A DNA stretch of 64,000 nt from Cryptomeria japonica (Eukaryota; Streptophyta; Pinopsida; Cupressales; Cupressaceae), in the NCBI RefSeq assembly GCF_030272615.1, contig NC_081410.1, positions 114,796,433 through 114,860,432 of the forward strand. Direction: 5' to 3'. The notes beneath the pieces were generated by a model. It saw only the letters and a list, made by a program, of their open reading frames with translations, searched no databases and was not told the origin of the DNA. Both the position numbers and the translations under genes were made by a program. Numbering within the stretch: the first letter of the stretch is position 1; every line of letters begins with the position of its first letter. Of this stretch, positions 12,783 through 23,960 are shown one piece after another.

Positions 12783-14241
12783 TGATGGTATGATGAAATA
12801 ATAAGTATCGATTAGATTACTAAGGGGGGGGGGGGGGGGTGAATCAGTAAACTGATACAAACTTCCCAAACTCAAAATCAAACTCACAAAGTAAACTTTC
12901 ACTTGTCAAGATCAATACTTATAAGAATACTCAACATCAACCGGTTAGTTGTTATATCAACTTAATAGTAAACATCATTCAACTTGTAAACATCAACATG
13001 CTTCATCTCTCAATGATTCCAGTTATCATGCCTTATCAGAATAGTTAAGTAGTTAATCAAATCAACAACTAAGATCATAACCACAAAAAATATTCACCAC
13101 TTGAAACAAATGTTTATATGTGGAAAACCCAAATAGGTAAAAACCACGGCGAGATGAGACTCACAAGATAGCTATCTGAACTCTTCTGAAGTTCACCCTG
13201 TTAGGATCCAAGCTTGTTAAAGCTTTTGCAATAAGTCGTGTTAAGAATTGATCCTGTTAGGAATCACCTAGTTAAGGGATTTACAAAATGCCTTGATGAA
13301 AAGCAAAATACCATGTTAGGAGTAACCTTGTTAGAGGGTTTGAGAATCCAAGCTAATGGACCACCTTGTTAGAGGATTTAAACAATAACCAAACTTGTTA
13401 GATCTTACTCGGTTAGGGATTTCACTTCTACTGTAATTTTTAGAAAACAACAAGTTTTGTTGATCTGTCTGAATAGCACTACATTTGCTTGATTAGATCC
13501 TTTTAAGCTTCAATCTTCCTTTACACAAACTGCAAATTCATTCTCCAGTTAGGCAACCACACACTCAACTGGTTTCAGCCAACACTTTGCCAACAACTTA
13601 CCAAACAACTTCATCGACCTTAAATACAAATCAATTAGGTCGATAACAGAACAAAAACCTAATTCTCTCATAGAGATTACAAACAAATTGGTTCAAGTTT
13701 GACCATTGGATTTACATGGCAATCAATACACATTCTTCAAGAAAGTTCCAACCGCTCCATTATCACCACTTCATTGGACTTTGTAACTCATCACGCGCAT
13801 TGCATTAGATGCAATCCACTTTGCTCATTCCCTAGACAATCAAACAAATGAACAAATGCGCCAAAACAATTTGAACGTATCCTCATACAATGATCATAGG
13901 TGTCACTCTCATTACTACTCACCATTAGATCTTATTTCAACAAACTTGATCGATTAGGTTTTAACAAAATCAACAGGTAAGGTTTACTAGTTACAATGCA
14001 TAGAAAGGTTTTGACCTTATACATCGATTTACCGATTTAACTTACAAATACACCGATTTACCGATTTAACTTACAAACTAACATATCGGTTTACAACATC
14101 TTCCTCAAAGCTCTTCCTACCGATTACAAGATAATATCAATAACAACAATATTAGAAATATCATAAATACCATCACCGGTTCAATTGACATCAATGAAAA
14201 CATAACATATCATTAATGTAATCTCCATCCAAATGCCAACA
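12783..14241 (-). repeat. 5' LTR of element B
   Basis: It pairs with 6841-8266 along its whole length. Its G-run is longer (about 14 G), and a short local duplication near 14040-14075 repeats an ACCGATTTA phrase. The TATA-like site of the other LTR is altered here (TGTAAAG), another sign of age. Confidence 0.92.
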
Positions 14242-14246
14242 AACAG

Positions 14247-14791
14247 ACATTGCAAGTTTGTTTGTGGAATCCTACATTGCAGATCTGGGAGACATCATTG
14301 ATGATATTCATCTTCGCTTTGATGAAGATGATCCTTCTTCGATTATTGGGAGGGAATACTCTGACCCTCTTGTTCATTCTCTATATGATCATTCTTTTGA
14401 GGTTGACATGTTTGTGGATACTTGTATACAACAGTTGGAGGATGTCTCTTTATGTTTAGAGAAGACATGTGAGTCTTTGGGACTTGTTCTACATCCATCT
14501 CCACTAGATCTTGGAATGCCTTTTTCAGCTGTGTGGAGCAGTTTACCACCTTTGGAAGGGGTATATGTCAGCATCGACATGGGGACACTTGAGCAGTTTT
14601 TAGAGATTCCTTTCATAATGAGTTTTTTTCCTACATCTTCCCTTCATGATTGGGGAGACTTCATGGATACACCTTTGGTTTTTTTTCTTCCTAAGGGGAG
14701 GAATGTTGTTCGACGTTCATGGAGCAGTTTATTTATACATCATCGAGCTTCTATCATTGGTGCAGATTCTACATTGAGGGGGGATTCCTAG
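14247..14791 (+). pseudogene. Element A polyprotein, second part (unknown tail)
   Basis: Removing element B and one copy of its target duplication joins codon GAC across 6840/14247, and the reading frame continues without a break to the TAG at 14789-14791. Together the two parts give 736 codons. This half has no stop. Its sequence is acidic with interspersed hydrophobic and proline-rich stretches, and I recognise no integrase (HHCC, DDE), reverse transcriptase (YVDD) or RNase H motif. I cannot assign a function. It could be a domain acquired by a non-autonomous family, or the remnant of an out-of-date pol that has diverged beyond recognition; the former seems more likely because the frame stays open. 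Confidence 0.6.
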
Positions 14792-15187
14792 CTTCTCTTC
14801 TTCTTCTCTCATATGGGGGGACTTTTTCCTCACATGGGGTTTTGTTCCTCACATACTTCTATGAGAGTTCTCTTGTATAGCTTTCATCTCTCTTTTGGGG
14901 GAGGGTTTTTCCCATGAAATATTCATATCATGTTAATGGATGTTAAATACATATGAATAGTTAGTAGTATATTTTGCATTAGTAGATGTTTTATTTTTTT
15001 TAAATTATCTATATTTGCATGCTGGTGTATTTCTCTAGGGTATTTTGGCAGGCATTACAGTTGTTGGAATTAAGAGGTTCAAAATTAGCTAAAAAAACTT
15101 AAACAAAAAGTAGCTGGAACAAGAAGCTATGGACATGGGAGCTAATAAGAAAGTGATTAACTTTGTTGCAAGAGGATCTTTGTGCTA
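14792..15187. other. Probable 3' untranslated tail of element A, then unassigned DNA
   Basis: Directly after the stop there are T- and G-rich phrases including two short purine runs (near 14812 and 14895) that could be polypurine tracts, but no LTR follows that matches 3143-3606. From about 15060 the sequence is unassigned. Confidence 0.4.
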
Positions 15188-15790
15188 CTAGAGCGTGTCT
15201 AGGCTTGAAGCCAAAGGCAACAACAACAACAAAGTTCCTTCATTCTCATTTTTTTCCATACTCCATGAGTTGTTGGGACTATGAAAAGCGAGTCCCAAAA
15301 CCCATATGTCAACTTTTTGAAGAAGAATTTTTTTCCCTAAACCACCCATGTTGAGTTTGGATTTGATGACCATTGCCCTCTAGATGCGATTCTATGGGCA
15401 CAAGATGAGATTTCTTCACCCTTGTTGATACCAAGAACTCAAACTAGATCAAAAATATGACTCAAATTGACCTAGATTTTGATAAAACTAGAGAAATTTT
15501 AAAGGATTTAAGGAAGCACTTGTGTGATTAATTGTCTCTCCAAAAGTTCACTCTAACACGCTTTTAGGAGTGTAGTGTGACTAACTTGACTATCTCTTTA
15601 CTTAGACAACATAAATGTGTAGGCTCAAATATCTCTTCTTGAAGATTTTCTCGACACTTTCAGATCTCACATGTCAAGTGGTTGTGTACGCATTCACAGT
15701 AAATGCTGAAATGATTTATCACCAATATCGGTGCAAAATACAGATGGCTATAGTCAAATCTTGAACAACGTATTCAAATTGCTTGAATTG
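15188..15790 (-). pseudogene. NB-ARC (NLR) P-loop fragment, copy 1
   Basis: On the minus strand SKLNMGGLGKKILLQKV is a damaged version of the nucleotide-binding P-loop of plant NB-ARC disease-resistance proteins; the Thr after the Walker Lys is Lys here. The DNA from about 15240 to 15790 is clearly homologous to 53640-54120, where the P-loop is intact. Only this short part is recognisable: no kinase-2, GLPL, MHD or leucine-rich repeat could be found. In an intact gene it would bind ADP/ATP in an immune receptor; this is a relic. Confidence 0.6.
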
Positions 15791-16528
15791 TAACCGATGC
15801 CCCTTCATTTCCTTTACGAGTTTCTATTTTGAAGTTGTAGTTTGTGTCAAAATTGAAGCTTCACAATGTCTTTGATCTTAATGTGAATTTCAATTACACT
15901 CATTTTCATAGTAGGGGAGAGGAATGGGTAGTTGAGCGCGTTCCAATTCTTGTGATAAATGTTGTTGATTTTATACTCTCATACTTGTTGATTTAATATC
16001 CAATTTTTGTACAACATTACACCAATAGTTGTGACTTTAAAGTTGTTATTTCTGATGATGACAAATAATTGAATAAAATATACCTTTTATTATAAAAAGA
16101 AACCAATCATGTGATGCCACATCAGCTGCACAAGTATTGGGGCCCTTTTGCATGCCTTTTGGTCTCACCTTTTTTTGGGTTGTTTTTGACACCTTGGCAA
16201 AAAAGCATGTTGATGTGGCCTCATATTTGATGATGTGGCCTTGAAACCTTAGTTATAAGTAGGACACTTGCTAGGTAATTTGTTGTAAAAATTTGGGAGT
16301 GATTTGAAATTTCCACGTAGGATTTTGAGAGGTGAAAGTTAGGGTGCACAACTACTAGGTCCTCTCCCCTAGTTGTTTTTGAGAAAGTAAAGGGGTTATT
16401 GATTTTTTGGGGGTGGAGAATTTGTGTTCTTGAAAAAGAGGTCATAAGTTCAAGTCTCACAAGGGTAAGGTATATATGACCCATATATAGGGGTTAGTCT
16501 CATTGCTATTAGTCATTTTTAGACCCAT
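15791..16528. other. Unassigned intergenic DNA
   Basis: No coding signal is seen. A phrase near 16448 (AGTTCAAGTCTC) resembles a tRNA or SINE B box, but no A box or tRNA fold accompanies it. TGATGTGGC-type phrases recur near 16130-16240. Confidence 0.5.
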
Positions 16529-16533
16529 ATACA

Positions 16534-16954
16534 TGTGAGAAAAATAAAAATTGTAAAAATGTTCAAAGCAGAACAATAACACATAACATAGATCTGCGTG
16601 GAAAAACCTGGTAAAAATATACTAGCAAAAAACCACAAGCAAATTGTCTTTCATATTGATTCTCAGGAATTAAAGAGTTACAACCATCTTTAAAAATTGT
16701 ATGTCAAAACATGACTTCGAGCAGCCTAAAAAAACTAAGTTGTAGAGTCCTACTTGAAGACAACTTACTAAATATAGTAAGTATGACTCGCACAATTACA
16801 TGTAAAACACATGTTGAAATTACTATTTATAGAAAGTTTCCTAACAAAACTTACTAGTGGGTAATACACGATGACTCAACCACTACTAGATAGGAATCCA
16901 AGATGACTCAACCACTGCAAGCTAAGAGCCCAATTTGGACTTCACATTCCAATA
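16534..16954 (-). repeat. 3' LTR of element C
   Basis: This 421 bp copy lacks about 80 bp present in the right LTR, between the phrases AACAAAACTT and ACTAGTG. Its terminal CA on the plus strand has become TA. Confidence 0.93.
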
Positions 16955-17029
16955 TTTTCCCACTTGAAGTCAAATTTTAAACTTTAAATAGTTCCTCTAC
17001 TGAAAGACCATTGCCAATGTCACCTATCA

Positions 17030-20000
17030 TCACATAATTTGCGGACCAAGAGAAGCTTTGCACCAAATGAACTTCTCTCTACTAATAGGTTTCGTCATAA
17101 TATCTGCAAGGTTTACATCAATGTGAATCTTGGCTAGAGAGATTTATCCTTCTTCCACCACTTCATGAACAAAGTGATATTGAATATCAATATGCTTTGT
17201 TCTAGAATGGTATACTGAGTTTCATGATGTGTAAAGCACTCTAATTGTCACAATGCAGTACCATGTTATCATGTTTCACTTGCAATTTAGCGAAAAGTCT
17301 ATGAAGTCAAATTGCCTCCTTGCTACCCCGTGTTGCTGCCATATAATCTACCTCGGTAGTTGACAATGTTACCACTGTCTGCAACTTTGACACCCAACTA
17401 ACAACACCTCGGGCTAAAAAAAACATAATCTATTGTAGACTTTCTCTTATCTCTATCTCCACCAAAATCTACATCCACATACCCATTAACTTGAATACTA
17501 CTCCCACTGTAAGAGATAGCAACACCTGAAGTGCCTCTCAAATATTTGAGAATCCACTTCACAGTTGTCCAATGATCAGTGTCAGGTTTTTCCATGTACC
17601 TACTAACAACTTTCACTTCTTATGAAATGTCTAGTCTAGTGCACACCATGGTGAACATAAGATTTCCTACTGCTAATGAGTACGATACATGAGACATCTG
17701 TGTCTTCTCTACTTTTGTGCTAGGGCACCGTGCCAAAGACAACTTAATATGAACAAGAAATGGAGTACTAACTCGTTATGCATTCTGCATATTGAAGTGC
17801 TGCAGAACCTTCACCACATAAGTTTTCTATGACACCCATGATTTCTTGTTATTTCTAGATCTCCATGTATCCTCATTCTAGGAATGACTTGCACTACCCA
17901 AGTCTTTCATCTCAAACTCCCTAGCAAGCTGAGTTTTCAAATAGATGATTTTATACATGTTGGGAACTGCTACCAACATATCATCAACATATAGTAGTAG
18001 AATAATAAAAATGACATCATCATACAGGCTTTGAACATAGGCACAATGATCAACCTCACATTTACTGAAACCTAAACTCATTATGAAGGAATCAAACCGC
18101 ATGTACCAACACCTTGGCACCTATTTCAAACCTTATAATGATTTTATTAGCCTACAAACAAGATTCTCTTTGCCTCTTTCCTCAAAACCTTCTAGTTGCT
18201 GCATATAAATCTCCTCAAAGAGATCACCATGTAGCAAGGTTTTTTCTTACATCTAACAATTCAAACTCCAAATCAAGATTATCAACAAGAGCTAAGATAA
18301 CTCTAACTGTACTCAATCGTACAACAAGTGAAAAAATCTCATCAAAACCAATACCAGATTTTTGTGCATACCCCTTGGCCACCAACTAAGCTTTATATCT
18401 CTCCAAATTATCATTTAAATCCCTCTTCAACTTGAAGACCCACTTGTTCAAAATATTTTTTCTCCCCTTAGGCAATGGCGCAAGCTCCCATGTCTTGTTC
18501 TTATGCAGAGCTTCCATCTCCTCTTTCATAGAAACTCTCCATTCGCTTGCACATTCAACTTCACAAGCCTCCTGATATGAACTAGGTTTACCAACCTCAA
18601 TAAGTAATGCATAAGAAGAATTACAAGTAAGAGAATACCTTGCAGGTGGTTTGATTACTCTACTGGATCTCCTTAAAATAGGTGACGATTCACCATGTGG
18701 CTCAACTGGTTGTTGTTCTTTTGGTTGTTCTTCATCTAGTTTCTCGACATCTAGTTGTTCTTCATCGAGCACATCTAGATGATCATCATGTTTTTCAACC
18801 TCTACTAGAATAACTTCCATACCTTGTTGTTCTTCACCTCTTTTCAATGAATTTTCATCAAAATAAACATCTTGACCAACAATAATAATGTGGGCAGCAA
18901 TATCCCACAATCTGTACCCCTTTGTACCTTCTACATTAAAATACATTTTGTGGACTTTTCCAGCTTATTTCTATTCTCTTTAGGAATGTACATAAACATT
19001 ATAATAAAAAATAAAGAGGAATGAGTAATCAATTGGTTTACCTTTACATATTTATTTTGGAATTCTATAATCAATAGTAGTAGTGGGAGATCTATTGATC
19101 AAGAAACAAGCTATATTTACAGCCTCACCTCGAAATTTCTGCTCCAAACTAGCAGTACTCAACATGCATCTAGCTTACTCCATGATTGTACGATTCATGC
19201 ATTTAGCAACACCATTTTGTTGTGGTGTCCTAGCAACTGTCAACTGCCTTGCAATTCCATGCTCACTGCAAAATTGGTTAAATTTCGTTGAAAAAAACTC
19301 ACCTCTATTATCAGTTCTTATACATTTTATTGTCTTACCTTTCTGATTCTCTATCAGAGCCCTAAACCTCTTAAAATAAGAAAACACTTAAAATTTCTTC
19401 TTGAGAAGATAAATCCACACCTTAGGAGAATAATCATCTATAAATGAAACAAAATATGATGAACCTATAATAGTTGTTATAGGAGCTTCCCAATTATCTG
19501 AATGAATTAGATCTAATACATCTTTGCTTCTGGTGGTACTTCTAGAAATACTCAGTCTATTCTGTTTTCCAAACAAACAATGTTCACAAAAACTTAAATC
19601 TTTAGATTTTGCACTGGGGAGAAGATTTTTGTCTAGAAAAACCTTGAGACCTCGTTCACTCATATGGCCTACCCTTTCATGCTAGGTGGATAATGAGTTT
19701 ATCTCTACATCAGATACCACAAAAGCCTCTCCAATGTTACTTTTTCCAACCAACCTATAGAGATTGCCAACTTTCTCTCCCTTTAATATAACCAAAACTC
19801 CCTTTGTTACCTTGAGACAACTATTTTTACCACTGAATCGATAACCTTGTTCATCAAACACACCAAGTGAAATTATTTTGTTCTTTATACTAGGTACATG
19901 CCTAACATGTTGAATAGTTCTAATTATTGCATCAAACATCTTGATTCTTACCTCTCCTTCACCAAAAACCTCACATGGGTTGTCATTTTCCATGTAAGCC

Positions 20001-20946
20001 ATACCTCCATCACAAGATGGATAAGTAGAAAACCAGTCTCTGTGTGGTGTCATATGAAAGGAAACACCAAAATCAAGAATCCAAACACTCAAAGTAAAGA
20101 GCCTCTCAGATTAGTAGTTAATACCTCTCCATCTTCTAATTGTGTTTGAACTTTTGTAGTGTTAGCCTCAGATGCAGGTGTACTAGGATTCTCCTTGGTT
20201 GCTTTTGGCAACCTGCAATCCTTCTTGACATGTCCACTCTTGCCACAGTTTGAACATTTTACCCTTTTCCGCCCCTTTAATTTGGGCCTAGTTTGTCCAA
20301 GCTCAGAATTTTCTCTTTCCTAAGTTTTGCCTCTTGCAACAAGGGCTTCATTAGAAGAAGATCCTTGAGATGTCTTCCGCCTTGAATCATTAGAGATTAA
20401 AGCAGTCACCACATCTTCAAAGACTAGCTTCCCACTCGGTGTAGAGTTACTGAGAGCCATAACCAAGTGATCCCAACTATCTGGCAAGGAGCATAGTAAT
20501 ATTGTTGCCTTATCTTCTTCATCAATTTTCACACCCATTGAAGCCAACTTGCTTGTCAGTTTGTTGAAATAGTTGAGATGATTTGTGACAAAATAATTGT
20601 CATGCATCCTTAAATTATACAACTACCTCCATAAAAAAAAATTATTTGCTAATTACTTCCTCTCATATAGCTTTGCAATCTTATTCCACAAGTCATGTGC
20701 AGTTTTCTCCTCTACAACATTGAACAAAATTGAATTTGCTAGTGATAACTCGATTGTTGCTCTAGCTGCATTATCCTTTTCATTCTATTTAGCAAGGTTC
20801 ATGGAAGCAGGTTTTGATGTTACCACTTTAAGAGCTATCATGCATCCATCCTTCACCAACAAGGCTTGAATCTTCAACTTCCATAAAGCAAAATTGGAAA
20901 CATTGAACTTTTACAGCTCAAACCTGGTTATAGTAGTTCCTGCCAT
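17030..20946 (-). pseudogene. Element C gag-pol polyprotein (decayed)
   Basis: Gag starts at the ATG at 20946 and is interrupted within twelve codons by TAA. It is followed by a CCHC knuckle (CSNCGKSGHVKKDC, near 20.25 kb), protease WILDFGVSFHMT in which the D-S/T-G triad is DFG, and integrase with CEHCLFGKQ and IRTDNRGEF. In the last integrase motif QNGVAKCMN the catalytic Glu is Lys. The pre-RT linker is acidic. Reverse transcriptase keeps LLYVDDML (near 18.0 kb), and RNase H has VDVDFGGDRDKRKST and STTEVDY. Frame changes separate nearly every block. The gene product was a copia polyprotein; this copy is inactive at protease, integrase and frame level. Confidence 0.9.
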
Positions 20947-20989
20947 TACTCACCTCTCAAAACAAACAATTTCTAGACAAATAACCTAT

Positions 20990-21002
20990 GCTCTGGTACC
21001 AA
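20990..21002 (-). other. Primer-binding site of element C
   Basis: GCTCTGGTACCAA reads, reversed, as a one-mismatch copy of the initiator tRNA-Met site and abuts the 5' LTR. Confidence 0.85.
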
Positions 21003-21003
21003 T

Positions 21004-21504
21004 TGTGAGAAAAATAACAAGTGCAAAAAATTGTAAAGAACAATAGCACATAAGACACAAATTTACATGCAAAAACCTGGTAAAAATATACCAGAAAAAA
21101 CCACGGGCAAATAAGCTTTCGTATTGATTCTCAGGAATTACAAAGTTACAACAATCTTCGAATTTGAGAATCCTAAAACAACCAAGTCACAGAGTCCTAC
21201 TTGAAGACAACTTACTAAATATAGTAAGTATAACTTGCACAACTACATGTAAAACACATGTTGAAATTACTATTTATAGAAAGTTTCCTAACAAAACTTT
21301 CTATTATAGTATGTCTCAATAAAAATTGTGCCTCCAACGGGACACCTAACGGCAAGCACCTGGTGGCGCACTAGTGAGTAATCCATGATGATACAACCAC
21401 TGCTAGCTAAGAAGGTTGTGATGACTCACCCACTACTAGATGGGAATCCAAGATGACTTAGCCACTGCAAGCTAAGAGACCAATTTGGACTTCATATTCC
21501 AACA
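21004..21504 (-). repeat. 5' LTR of element C
   Basis: This 501 bp copy is the longer of the pair. It holds the promoter for the minus-strand transcript and a GC-richer insert around 21305-21420 that is missing in the left LTR and in the solo LTR at 40.5 kb. Confidence 0.93.
21271..21278 (-). promoter_or_regulatory. TATA box in 5' LTR of element C
   Basis: TATAAATA on the minus strand is conserved in the left LTR (16824-16831) and in the solo LTR (40782-40789), which supports a functional role in this family. Confidence 0.6.
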
Positions 21505-21509
21505 ATACA

Positions 21510-23555
21510 AACCACTTGACATTGTGAACTATAAAAGAATCTTTGTTTCTTTGTTTCTTTATTTCTTCCTATCCCCTTTCATGATTGTGGCTTTAACATC
21601 TACAAATGAATACTAAATTATATCCCTAGTTATATGTTCCCCTTGTCTCATGCAATTAGTATCTAATTTGTGTGGTATAGAGAGGCTATAATAATTTAGA
21701 ATGATGTTTTCATTTTTATGCTTCATTTTTGTGCCACATCTCTATGGTCAAAAAAGGAGGAATGATGACTGACAAACATATCCTAATTTGGAGGAAAGGC
21801 AAATAAAACATAGGGATGGCCATGCATTTGGTAAGGTATGGAACCACAATCTCCTTCATTATTTTTGTCCAACTTTTCACGTGAAGGGAAGAAGCGTGAG
21901 TAGGATACACTGTAAATAAATTAATTGAAAAGGCTTTAGAAACATTGAAGGAGGGGTAATGGTAGGTAACGGGAACTGAGACATTAATAAGCATGACATC
22001 CCTATCCATGGAGGGGGGATTGAGGTCTATTTCAAAGAGGGATTCCAGAAGGGGAGAAAAGGTGAACAATTATGGTATCATGGAATGTTCTAATGGCAAG
22101 GTATGCACAAATCGGTTGGTAGAGAGGGCTCAGAAATTTTTAGAAAGGGCAATCAGCAAATGAAAAGCTAAAAATGGAAGGAAAAGATTGGCCTTAGGGG
22201 AGTAAATGGGAGTAGCGTGAAGGCAATGAATGCATAGAAAAAAAAATCTCACAACGTGATCAACAGGAGGAGAATGTAGAGAAAAGACAGAATGCCAAAA
22301 GAGAGATTGGAAGGAATATAGGGTAGCCTATGAATGAGGGAAAAAACATGGAGTTGTGTTGCACTTGGGGCTAACTAGGGGTAGTCCGGATAAACTGAGT
22401 CCAGTCAGACTACCAACCAATCACGTGGTGCCTCATATCGATGTCATGGCACCTAAATGGTGCCAACAGTTCGGCTGAACTTAGTTCAACTGGACTATTG
22501 GTTATATTATCCCTTTTTTGTGAGCACTTGTGCTTACAATTTTCTACAAAAAAATCAAAATAGTTCGACTAGACTCACCTATGAGGCATGTGATGTGGCA
22601 ACCAAATCACCTATTTTGTTTGTATTTCTTAAAATTTTCACTTCTGCTCAATTTTTCTTCACGAAGAATATTTTTTTACAAAAGTCAAAAAATACCCTTT
22701 TGTAGAGCTCTAAGTCACAAATCTAGACTTTTTTTTTTGGTATTTTTATTAATTTTAATATTTTTTATTAATTAAACATTATGAATAGGTTTTTTAAGTT
22801 CACAAAGAAGTTGATTAGAAATTAAAAAAAAATATTAAATGATATTAAATAAATTTAAAAAATAAAATTTTCACTAGATGATAGAATCTTCTTCAAAAGG
22901 GTATAATTTTTTTTTATAATAATAAATTTAGTAGAAAAAAATGTGACGTCAAATGAAAACTACCAAATTCAGCTATGTTGGACTTTAAAATATTATTACG
23001 AGAAAAATATACATCAAAATTAAAGTTTTTTTTTAACACTGCATATATATGTCCTCTATTTGGAAAATTAAAATCAGAAAAAAATAAGTTTGTTTTAATT
23101 TTGACGACGCCGACTAGAACCCTTGATTTTCAACATTTTCAGTAACAAAAAATCTGTCTTTGAATATATAAAACAAATATCAATTTTTTAAAAAATAATA
23201 ATTAAAAAATAACAAACATAAATTTCATTAATATTTCTATATTTGAACAATTTAAGTCATTTTGAAATTCAATTTAGAAATGTCACTTTTATGTGGTCGA
23301 AGTTAAACAATTTTTGTTGTGTTCACCACTTCCTTTATAAAAGTGTGACTGATTTTACCCATGAAAGAGATTCATTGCAGTGAATAGGGTTGGCAGGTAT
23401 AAAATTTAAATGTATTAGTTGACGTCCACGCCCTCCCAGTGTATGCTAAAATGGGAGATTTGGAATGGGGAATAGACACACGTCGGAGAATAGAGGAGAA
23501 AATCAGAAATATGGAAGTCAAAGTTGGAGAGAAGACAAGTGCAAGAAAATCTTGC
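21510..23555. other. Unassigned DNA, very AT-rich at 22700-23300
   Basis: No domain or repeat pair is recognised. The segment 22700-23300 consists largely of A and T runs. Short open frames here have no supporting feature. Confidence 0.5.
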
Positions 23556-23960
23556 CAAGCCTTGTAATGACAATTGCTCTAGTAGACCCGTTTACAGAGT
23601 TTAGAAGCATAGACAAAGCATGTGAATTGTTGGACATAATGCCTAAAAGAAAAGGGGTTTCATGGAATCGATGATTGTAAGATATGCATAATTTGGAGAT
23701 GTTGAAAAGGTTGTGGAAACTTTAAAGCAAATGTAATTCATAGGTGTAAAGTTGGGCTCCATAGTAGCTGCAAACATACTCCCAAATGAAAGCTAGGTGC
23801 CACCAGGTTAGATGCTAAACCACATTGTTGTTGTTCAGTATAAAGGATAATGGATTGTTCATTCACACATATAAATTGTCAAAAATAGTCAATTATGTGA
23901 TAGGAGTTGACTAAGATTTTTCTCTTTTGTTTAAGATTATATTGTGACAAATATATTAAA
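23556..23960 (+). pseudogene. Pentatricopeptide-repeat (PPR) gene relic
   Basis: The phrase SIDKACELLDIMPKRKGVSWN is the junction between two PPR motifs of the PLS type, as in organelle RNA-editing factors. After a one-base frame change it continues as MIVRYA, a stop, FGDVEKVVETLKQM, a stop and FIGVKLGS, i.e. the next repeat, then IVAANILPN. At least two repeats are visible. Upstream, IALVDPF matches the usual A-L-V-D-M-Y phrase in a degraded form. PPR proteins bind organellar RNA. This fragment has several stops and no start, targeting peptide or E/DYW end, so it is a dead piece of a gene, possibly carried here by retroposition or rearrangement. Confidence 0.65.

Larger units (their letters stand above)
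6841..14241 (-). mobile_element. Element B: Ty1/copia retrotransposon nested in element A
   Basis: Two LTRs of about 1.43 and 1.46 kb bracket a minus-strand gag-pol region with a tRNA-Met primer site next to the right LTR and a polypurine tract next to the left one. The flanks are GACAG (6836-6840) and AACAG (14242-14246), a 5 bp target duplication with one change. The LTRs differ by many substitutions and small indels, so this is an old insertion. Gag, protease, integrase, reverse transcriptase and RNase H are all present in the copia order, but broken by stops and frameshifts. The LTRs have a G-run near the left end and the same hairpin-like motif as elements C and D, and the pol sequence is closer to D than to C or E. 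Confidence 0.93.
3143..14791 (+). mobile_element. Element A: gag-protease-only copia-type LTR retrotransposon, split by element B
   Basis: A single 5' LTR, a tRNA-Met primer-binding site, a leader of about 1.5 kb and a gag-protease frame identify a copia-type element. After the protease the frame does not enter integrase, reverse transcriptase or RNase H; it continues for roughly 270 codons of unfamiliar sequence and stops at 14791. Element B (6841-14241) interrupts that frame. I found no 3' LTR, so the right boundary is only the end of the coding frame; the remaining tail may extend to about 15 kb. With gag and protease but no pol, A was probably non-autonomous and depended on enzymes supplied by relatives. 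Four in-frame stop codons show that this copy is dead. Confidence 0.75.
16534..21504 (-). mobile_element. Element C: decayed Ty1/copia retrotransposon
   Basis: LTRs at 16534-16954 and 21004-21504 begin TGTGAGAAAAATAA on the plus strand; the right copy ends CCAACA and the left copy CCAATA. Perfect 5 bp duplications ATACA flank the element (16529-16533 and 21505-21509). The primer site is beside the right LTR, so the element is read on the minus strand. All copia domains are represented but each contains stops or frameshifts. The left LTR lacks about 80 bp that the right one has. The substitutions and lesions indicate an old insertion. Confidence 0.95.

Noticed and set aside
16430-16475. Possible SINE or tRNA B box
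   Set aside because: Only the B-box-like phrase fits; no A box, tRNA fold or flanking duplication.
22380-22620. Loose inverted similarity around GTGGTGCCTCAT and ATGAGGCATGTG
   Set aside because: Too many mismatches and no flanking duplication to claim a MITE.
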